Shown in pieces: positions 56,849-64,000 of a stretch of DNA of 64,000 nucleotides (position 1 is its first letter; each line of letters begins with the position of its first letter). The stretch is from Excoecaria cochinchinensis (Eukaryota > Streptophyta > Magnoliopsida > Malpighiales > Euphorbiaceae), in assembly GCA_947683425.1 (NCBI GenBank), contig CANTUQ010000004.1, positions 12,190,001 through 12,254,000 on the forward strand. The letters run 5' to 3'. The position numbers and the translations under genes are program-made. The notes beneath the pieces are model-generated. The model had not been told where the DNA came from, did not search any database, and saw only the letters and a program-made list of their open reading frames with translations.

Positions 56849-58088
56849 TGTAACAACCCAATTTGCCCTGGAAGAATTGCAAAGTTTTGTTCGGAAATTC
56901 AAGGATTTGTGTGTATAAAAGAGTGAGTTTGCATGAAAGCACAGCTGTGCTTTTGGGTAGAACACAGCTGTGTTTTTATGGGTGTGGTTGACGGGGCTCT
57001 TGACACATGGCGTCGTAGGAGATTGACACTTGGTTTGTTTAAATACATGTATTTGTCAAAGAGATACATATGAATTAAAAGAATTAAGTGGCTAAAGAGA
57101 TATACATGTATTTAATTTTGGAAAGTGGGAATTTAATTTTCTGATGAGCATTGATCAGCTGCTCCATTTTCTTCCTTTTGTCGCACGTTACTCTTGCTTT
57201 TGGCTTTCATTCTTCTTGTTTTTCCATTGGTTTCAGCCGTGCTCTATTCCTTTCCCATTTCCTTTAAATTTCTTTCTTCTCTTTTGGTTTACCTTAAGTT
57301 GGTTCTCTTGGATTGGTTTGAAGAATAATAGAAGGGTTGAATGGGTTCTTGAGAGGTAAGTTTAGTTAGTCTTTTGAGCTGACCTCCTTTTCCTTCCCAT
57401 ATTCCTATTTTTAATTTAAAGTAGAAAGATTAACTTAGGTGCTTTGTATGGTTTTGATTTAAGCTGTGATCAAGAAATTGGATAAGGGCAAAGAGAAGGT
57501 CGGAATTGAGTAGAGAGCACAAGATCAAGCTTCCTAGAGGTTAGGATCGTGTGCAAATTTTATGTTATTCATTTTGATTGCCTGCAGTGTTTTATGATAT
57601 ATGTTTGTATATATGTTTGTGATTATGTATTGGATGATTTTGCATGATTTTTTGATGTGTTAGATGGGTTCCATATAGCTTTTGTGTGTAAGGTTAGATT
57701 GGGGAAATTCTGTTCAGTTTTCATCAGACCTCTGTGTATTATTTTTGTCATAAGTAGAGTTTTAGACCTCTAAATTTGATGATTCCAGTGCAAATAGAAA
57801 TATAAGACATAGATCTAAAATTTTCTCTGAATAACCGGAAACCAATTCTGGCTCTAAAATCCTTACAAAATTTAAAAATCGAAGTGTATCTGTTTGGGTC
57901 GGGTTACTGGAACAGTATGGGTTGTTTAGTTCATATCTAGAGTTATAGATATCAAATTGCCCTGAAATTTTTCCCATTTGAAATTTAACATCCTAATTAA
58001 CAATTGTTATGAGAAAGTTTTGCCTAAAAATGTCTCTAACTATGTGTAAAATGCGTGTCAAGTTTAGACCTGAAGCCAGTCTGGAGCC

Positions 58089-58210
58089 TGCCTCACATTG
58101 TGAGGCAGAATAGGTTTACACGGCGGTATGGAATTCCTTACCGCCGTGTAAAAAGATTTTGTCCCATTTTTAGCATCCTACACGGTGGGAATGAATGTCT
58201 TACCACCGTG
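58089..58210 (+). repeat. Palindrome island of LTR O (ACACGGCGGTA type)
   Basis: GCCTCACA-T-TGTGAGGC (58089-58105). Then TTTACACGGCGGTA and TACCGCCGTGTAAA (58115-58152), whose 10-base spacer itself contains GGAATTCC. Then CACGGTGG ... CCACCGTG (58181-58210). The flanks are shared with P at 63775-63930. Confidence 0.92.
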
Positions 58211-58548
58211 GGGTCTTAACCTTCACCCGAAATGGTACTTTTTACCTCCCGAATCGAACCCGAACTTTACCCGAAGTTATTATCACTTGTCCAACTTGTG
58301 TCTAACATTATTAAATTGGTATATGAATGTCTTTCTAATTAAATTACATGTAAATGATGGTATGATATAAGAGTTTAAGAATGGAATTAAATGTTATATG
58401 CTTTTTAATTATTGAACATGATTTGCAATGTGATATTGATTATATATGTTTGAATCATGTTATAATGTTTGAGAGATAGAATGTATATGATAGAGTGTAT
58501 AGAGTTTATATGTTCAGCCTGAAGAATCATAGCGGTGGATAGATAAGC

Positions 58549-59032
58549 ATGCTTATAAAGGGTTACCGCGCAGCTGCTACCGACCTCCTCGTTTGGGCGA
58601 AGTGGCCGACCTCTGAGATGGTCATACCGATACAGATATAGTACATGTTCTGAGCCTTCGATCCTTTGTTTATATAGTGCCCGTATCCACAACTAAAGGA
58701 TTTCAGGCTATTCTTATTTTATGTGTTGAAGTGTATAAGAGTTGATGTATAAGTTTCGTTCTGTATATCTGCCCTTTTGTTATGGTATATGAGATTATGT
58801 ATATATGACCTGTATGTGAATACGAGTTTATATGCATGTGAAAATAATCTGTAAATGAATAAGCTTATATGCATGTGAACACAAGATTGTATAGACTATG
58901 TGAATACTGATTTTGTGTTGAGCATGTCTATAAATGATGCATGTGATATGTGTGTGACTTCAGTAGAAGTCCTTTGCTTTATTTTCATCCCCACTAAGCG
59001 TTATCGCTTAGCACGGATGTTTGTTTCCGTGT
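58549..59032 (+). other. Hairpins SL1, SL6, SL7, SL8 of LTR O
   Basis: AAGCATGCTT replaces AGGCATGCCT with both arms changed. The SL6 position holds an unrelated but perfect 6-bp stem (GACTTC-AGTA-GAAGTC). SL7 TAAGCGTTATCGCTTA is invariant. SL8 has arms GCACGGA and TCCGTGT. Confidence 0.75.
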
Positions 59033-59314
59033 AAGTTTGCAGGGTTGGATCAGTCTGAGTGTATCTGCAGGTCATTGCCACTAGGATTTTTTATTTTTAT
59101 CCTTATGTATAAGATAGAGTTTGCTTTTGATGTTTTGAGTAACATCATTATGTAATAGAATAATATTGATGTGTATTGATGTGTTATTTGATTTTTCTTA
59201 TCTTGTATTGATGTGTATTTTGCTATCGCTTCTGCTAGTATACGTATATGTACACGTTAGAGTTCGCGTGGCGCCCCGATATCCTCCCGAGGGGTGTTGG
59301 GGTGTTACAATTAA

Positions 59315-59916
59315 TGCGAGTTTTGCTTTCTTTTCTTTTATTAACTTACATAATTTGGGTCAATTTCAACATGCAATTTACACATTGTTTTAAATTCTTT
59401 TGGCAAAATTGTTTGTTGTGTACCTAATGTGTGTGAATATGTTGCTTCATGTCAATTTTGGTGGCCAATGCACATCATCTTGATCTTCAAATTGCCTCTC
59501 AAACATGTGCACACCACCTGCTCGGTGAAATGTCTCAATCAGTTTTCTTATTATTTTTGCTTACCATTTCTCACTTTATCTCTCCATTGTCATTCATGCT
59601 CATTAACATATATTTCATATGCTTTCTTCATAACATTTGGTGGCTAATTCTCTTTCACAATTGCTCATTCCTTCATTAATTTTTGGCACTGCCTTGGGCA
59701 TAATACTTTACTCCTGCTTGCTTTTTGTCCAGAATACTGTGTTACCACTTTAATTTTCAATTGTTTGCATTCCCATTCCTTTCTTTCAGTGATATCTCAT
59801 TTGCCATGACATTTGGAATCTTTGCCTATTAGCATCCTCGTAGTTGCTTGCCTGTTATTCTGGTTAAAATTTATGCTTCCCATTTTGCACTCATCACTTT
59901 ATTTATTTTTGTAGTG
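59315..59916 (+). other. Non-coding leader before the Athila ORF1 pseudogene
   Basis: T-rich sequence; the frames here lack any domain. It continues the sequence at 56848 after removal of LTR O. Confidence 0.5.
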
Positions 59917-61032
59917 GCACTTAAAAAGGCTAAGCACTCAGAAGTATCAAGCTCATCTCACACTCGTATTCCTTCTTATGTTGACAAAGCAAAATATGCC
60001 ATGTATGAGTACTTTAGTACCCACCAATACATCCAGTCGACATTTCTTAGTCGCTTTTTCCTTCATGTTCCTATCGGAAACCTTTGAGCTGAAATATTAC
60101 CATTGATTCAAGGCATTGGATGGGAACCTTTCATGGGTCATAAGGTGAAGGTATTTCCAGATCTTGCTCGGGATTTCTTAAACTCTTTTAAGTGTCACTT
60201 TGACGGAGATGGCGATTATACTGGCAATGTTGGGTTTCGGCTGGGTAAGACAGGTTATTCCATGACTTTAAAGGAATTTTCAAAGCACTTAGGGTTCTTG
60301 CCTGATGCCTTGGTGGAGCTACCAAATGCTTCTCCTGAAGAAAATTGGGAAAAGGTTCGTGACTCATTAAATCTCGAGCTATGGAAAGGAGGCAAGCTTA
60401 AAGTTCATGCACTTAGGGACCATACTTTGAGAATTATTCACAGGTTTCTATCCAGAAGTATCTATAATAATCTCCATAGCCTGAGTGCCCTCAATGCTTC
60501 CTGGATTATGCTACTTAGGTGTATGGTTGATGGTTTTCCCATTAATGGATCCATGATTATAGCACAGCGAATTTAGGAATTATAGAAGAGGCCTTCAAAT
60601 ATTCTTGTTGTCTCCATCAGTTGGATAGCAACTGTTTTAGCTAAAGCTGTTGACCATGATCTTCCCTTTGGTGATCTGCTTGATGGAGACAGATCCTATA
60701 TTGATAATGTCATGCTTAAATGCGTGAAGATATGGATTACAAAGCCACGGTGCCACTGGACAACTTGAGAGGGATATTTGAGAGAAAATGGCATACATAT
60801 TGATGAGCATCCGGAAGCGCCGAATGAGGGCAGATGTGATGATGAGCCAACAGAGGTCCCACCTGCTGAGATAGCCGTTCCATCTGATTTGGAAGCTCAC
60901 CTTAACCAGCTTAGCAACAGGATGGACCACCAGCAGATCCACTTGGATAGGATGCAGGGTAGGATGGACACGATGCAGGATACTATTGTTGAGATTAAGC
61001 AGACCATGGAGAAGTTTGTGCATGATTTCTAG
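59917..61032 (+). pseudogene. Athila ORF1-like pseudogene
   Basis: One reading frame runs from ALKKAKHSEVSSSS (about 59917) to the stop at 61030-61032, broken by TGA 60085-60087, TAG 60574-60576, TAG 60583-60585 and TGA 60766-60768. It shares the layout of the intact protein of N: a helical N-terminal part (VFPDLARDFLNSFK, SMTLKEFSKHLGF, LRIIHRFLSRSIYNN), an acidic linker (DEHPEAPNEGRCDDEPTEVP) and a C-terminal coiled coil (NQLSNRMDHQQIHLDRMQ). Stops of TGG-to-TGA and CAG-to-TAG type suggest decay after silencing. No gag or pol of this element is present in the window. Confidence 0.8.
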
Positions 61033-62490
61033 AAGCGTTATCCTCCACTGCCACTTCCATTGCCTTAGTTGACCCTCTGCATTTGCTGTGGACAACAAAT
61101 TTTTTTTGACAGGGGGTAGAGATTTCTCAATTAAGCTCAATTTTGGTTCAGGAAGTAGACACATCTTACCCCCATTTTTGTTCATGAATCGATTTTCTGC
61201 TTATTTTGATGTTTATATTTTTAGTTTGATGTTTTGTAGTATTGTAATAACTTCTTACTCTTAGCCTAATGATAATAGTAGTTGCTTTAAAATTTTCTAG
61301 TCTTGCTTAGAAATAACATTAGTTCGTGATTATCATTTAACTGCACTAAAACTTAGTTTGCCCCAGTTTTTCCTCAAATATTGAACATGTTGGACGTGAA
61401 TTTAGAATGTGCAATATAAGATCTTTGCTTAGCATGAGAACAAACATGTTGTTTAATGAATTTCTAGCTAGATTATTATTCAACTTGACTTATATTTATT
61501 AGTTTCTATTCCTTGAGCACATAAGACCAGTTTTTGAACTTAGAAAGTGATATAGGCAATAATTTCTTGTTTAACCATGTTTTTGCCTATTTTCCTAACC
61601 TTTTTATACATTGACCCTTGCTAGCGAATTTGAGCTTAATGAGACATGCTAAAAGCATGTCATTTTTATTTTTCTTGATATACCTATTCAAATTACTAAA
61701 AAGCCTTTTACCTCCCATTAATAGAGTTGCCACTCTAGGATTGGGTAGATGAATAGGAAATGGATTGATGGGTGTAATAAGACAGTTTTATTTTCAAGGA
61801 ATATGGTTGAAGTCAAATAATAGTGAAAAATTGTACCTTGTAGATATCCAGAGTATCATTGTATTGCTAGAAAAAAAAATTTGAAATGAAAAATAGCATA
61901 CATGGCAAAACCTTAAGTGTGGGGTACTTACAAGGGAAAACAGTTATGACTTGTAAACAAAGGGTAAGAATTGTGAAATTGAGAGAATTTAAATAGTTTT
62001 CTCTCATAAGAGCTGTGAATTGTGAAAGGTTAAGCAAGTTTAATTAAGTTCCTTATTGATTAAGTTAATGGGAGACACTTTAGAATTGTTAGTCTATTTT
62101 ATCTTAGAGTGGCTATTTAATTTGTTTTATTGATCCTTTATCCATTCTTTAATAACCAATACCTTAACCCCATTACAACCTTTGATAGACCTAAGTGATT
62201 CTAAGATTTGTTTTTGAGTTTTTCATCAGAGATGGCCTTTGGGTTCCTGTGCTAAAGGAGAGACCTATGGTGTTTCTAGAGTTTCAAGAGCGAAACCATT
62301 TGTACACTTGGGTGTACATTCATTATAAGCTTGGTTATGAGTTTGCATTGGTGTTTTAGTTTTTAAAATGCTTAAAATGTTTTGGTCTTGCACACACATA
62401 AGGAAACTAACTTATTTTACCTTATTTGAATTTATTCTAGTTGAAATTTTGTTAAGTGCTCTTGTTAAATTGCTAAGCACAATTTTGAAT
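61033..62490 (+). other. Non-coding 3' region of the Athila-like element
   Basis: Holds phrases usual downstream of Athila ORF1, such as CTTAATGAGACATGC, AAAAAGCCTTTTACCTCCC and CCTTAAGTGTGGGGTA (about 61911), without an LTR after the last. No credible gene. LTR P is inserted at its right end. Confidence 0.6.
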
Positions 62491-64000
62491 TGTAACATCC
62501 CAAAAATCACCATAGTAGTATTGAGTGTGATTAGTGTAATTAAGTGAGTGTAAAATTAGGGTTTCTAGATTTGGATCAAATTATAAATGAGAAGTTAAGG
62601 ACCTAATTGCATAAAATACAAGTATTATAGTGACCAAAGTGTAAATTGCATGATTAAGAATAAGAGAGGATTAATTAAGATTAATTAAGTGGATTAATTA
62701 ACCTAAGTGTGATTAGATGAAGTGGATAGTGGGATACATATGTCCTTGCAAGAGCTGCCACCTTTGCAAATGAAGAGTTTATGTTTTGGCATCTCATGTT
62801 TGCATGCATATATAAGTAATAGATAGTAGTAAAATCTGTCATTTTTCATCTCCTTTGGTCAGGCCATTCTCCTCATTTCTGTAATTCTTCTTCTTGCTTG
62901 TCATCCTCCATCATCCATTTCTTGCTCTCTTCATTTTCTTGATTTGTTTTTCTAAGTCTTGAGTTGCATTGATTAAGAAGATCAAGTGATAAGTTAGAAA
63001 GGGTAAGTTGAGTCAAGTTTCTCTTCTTCTTTTAGTTTGATTCAGATTTCTGTTCTTGGATAAAATCCTATTTTGAATGTGTGTATATGTTTTTTGTAAG
63101 CTGGGGAAAGCTAGTAGAAAGGCAAAGGGTATAGAGGAGGCTATTTGAGCTAAGAGATTGAAGGAGTGCTTTAAGAGGTTTGGGACTGTTTTGTTAAGTT
63201 CTTTGTTTTTGTTACATGTTTGACGAGTTTGGGATTGTATTTGAATTGATGCATGTTTAATGTGTTTTTGTAGTTGAGAGAAATTGTATGTGTTTGTATG
63301 TGTTAATTGATAATTGATATATTTGATGGATGTTTATTGAAGTGTTATTTGAATTGCCATGAGCATAGTATGTGATCAAGTATGAACCCTAGTTGTAGGG
63401 AAAATTCTGCTCATATTATATCAGACCTCCGTGTGATGATTTGGTCATAAGTGGAGTTTTTGAACTCCAAATTAAGTGATTTTTGCCCCATTAGAACCAT
63501 TTTTCCAATACCTACAAAAGACCAAAATGATCATGAATTAATTCTAACTCTAATACCCTTAAAAATGGCCAAAACATAAGTGTCTCTATTCTGGCGGGTT
63601 CATGGAATAGTATAGCTTGTTTAGGTCATATCTAACGTTTTATATTTCCAAATGACCTAAAACTTTCCTAATTGAAATTTAACAACCTAGGAAACAAATG
63701 TTAAGAAGAAAGTTTTGCAACGAAATGTCTCTAGCTATGTGAAAATTGCAGTACAAGTTTGGACCTGAAGTCTGTCTAGAATCTGTCTCATGCTTTGAGG
63801 CAAAATAGGTTTACATGGCAGTAAGGAATTTCTCACCACTATGTAAAAGCATTTTGCCCCTTATAGACCCATTTTTAGTGTCCCACATGGCAATAATAAA
63901 TGTCTTACCACCGTATGACTTACCTTTCAGCCTAAATGGTACTTTTTCTTTCCCGAATCTAACTCGAACTTCACCAAAAGTTCTTATCACTTGTCCAACT
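62491..64000 (+). mobile_element. LTR P (chromovirus-type), cut by the window end
   Basis: It starts TGTAACATCCC after TGAAT (62486-62490). It is a sister of E in the first 500 bases, and the later part matches O (for example CTTATCACTTGTCCAACT at 63981-63998 against O at 58275-58300). TATA box TATATAAG is near 62810 and the AGGGTAAGTTG donor-like site at 63003. The palindrome island near 63808-63915 has decayed. Whether this is a solo LTR or a 5' LTR cannot be seen. Confidence 0.85.
63808..63915 (+). repeat. Decayed palindrome island of LTR P (ACACGGCGGTA type)
   Basis: GTTTACATGGCAGTAAGG ... CTCACCACTATGTAAA and CCACATGGCAATAA ... TTACCACCGTATG. Compared with O, most differences remove CpGs (ACACGG to ACATGG, GCGG to GCAG). 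Confidence 0.8.

Larger units (their letters stand above)
56849..59309 (+). mobile_element. Solo LTR O (chromovirus-type)
   Basis: It starts TGTAACAACCC, ends GGGGTGTTACA, with a perfect TSD ATTAA (56844-56848 and 59310-59314); 2,461 bp. It has a GAGAGGTAAGTTT donor-like site at 57356, a palindrome island at 58089-58210, an SL1 variant AAGCATGCTT at about 58549-58558, an SL6-position hairpin GACTTCAGTAGAAGTC (58956-58971), SL7 (58995-59010) and SL8 (59011-59032). No coding sequence. Confidence 0.93.

Noticed and set aside
3333..64000. Self-cleaving hammerhead ribozymes (retrozyme-like) in the LTRs
   Set aside because: I looked for CUGANGA followed by GAAA with stems in the hairpin-rich LTR parts and saw no convincing set.

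Overview
This window looks like heterochromatic intergenic DNA from a flowering plant, probably a eudicot. It is AT-rich and consists almost entirely of LTR retrotransposons of the plant Ty3/gypsy lineages Tekay (chromovirus), Tat and Athila, nested inside one another. I see no host gene, tRNA or rRNA gene. The species cannot be named from the sequence alone. Every coding region I can support is retroelement gag, pol or Athila ORF1, mostly broken.

Layout. 1-3332: non-coding AT-rich DNA with microsatellites and a possible Stowaway-type MITE end. 3333-21952: an old Tat-like element (LTR, start of gag) split by solo LTR B (3994-21464). B is itself split by solo LTR A (6829-10822) and solo LTR C (10871-20666), and C is split by a truncated Tat element D (11137-17197) that keeps integrase. 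21953-26005: LTR E with solo LTR F (minus) inside it. 26006-35057: LTR G (minus) with solo LTR I (minus) inside it. 35058-42531: decayed Tekay chromovirus K (minus). 42532-44480: 3' end and LTR of an Athila-like element (L). 44894-56522: Tat-type solo LTR M, split by N (46248-54586), a very young Athila-type element on the minus strand that has gag and ORF1 but no pol. 56849-59309: solo LTR O. 59917-61032: an Athila ORF1 pseudogene. 62491-64000: start of LTR P. Most insertions are fixed to the base by 5-bp target-site duplications (TSDs) and TG...CA ends.

The strongest unexplained signal is a shared internal plan of the TGTAACACCC-type LTRs (A, B, C, E, F, I, K, O, P). Most show a promoter region (with a recognisable TATA box in only some), a conserved splice-donor-like AG/GTAAGT about 420-660 bp into the LTR, a CpG-rich island of tandem palindromes whose sequence type differs between LTRs, and then an array of up to eight small hairpins. 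Several hairpins show paired (compensatory) base changes between copies. Athila and Tat LTRs carry palindrome islands too, and one palindrome type (TGTCGCGA-CGCGACA) is shared between chromovirus and Athila LTRs. In Tat element D the island differs strongly between the two LTR copies of one element while its flanks are almost identical.
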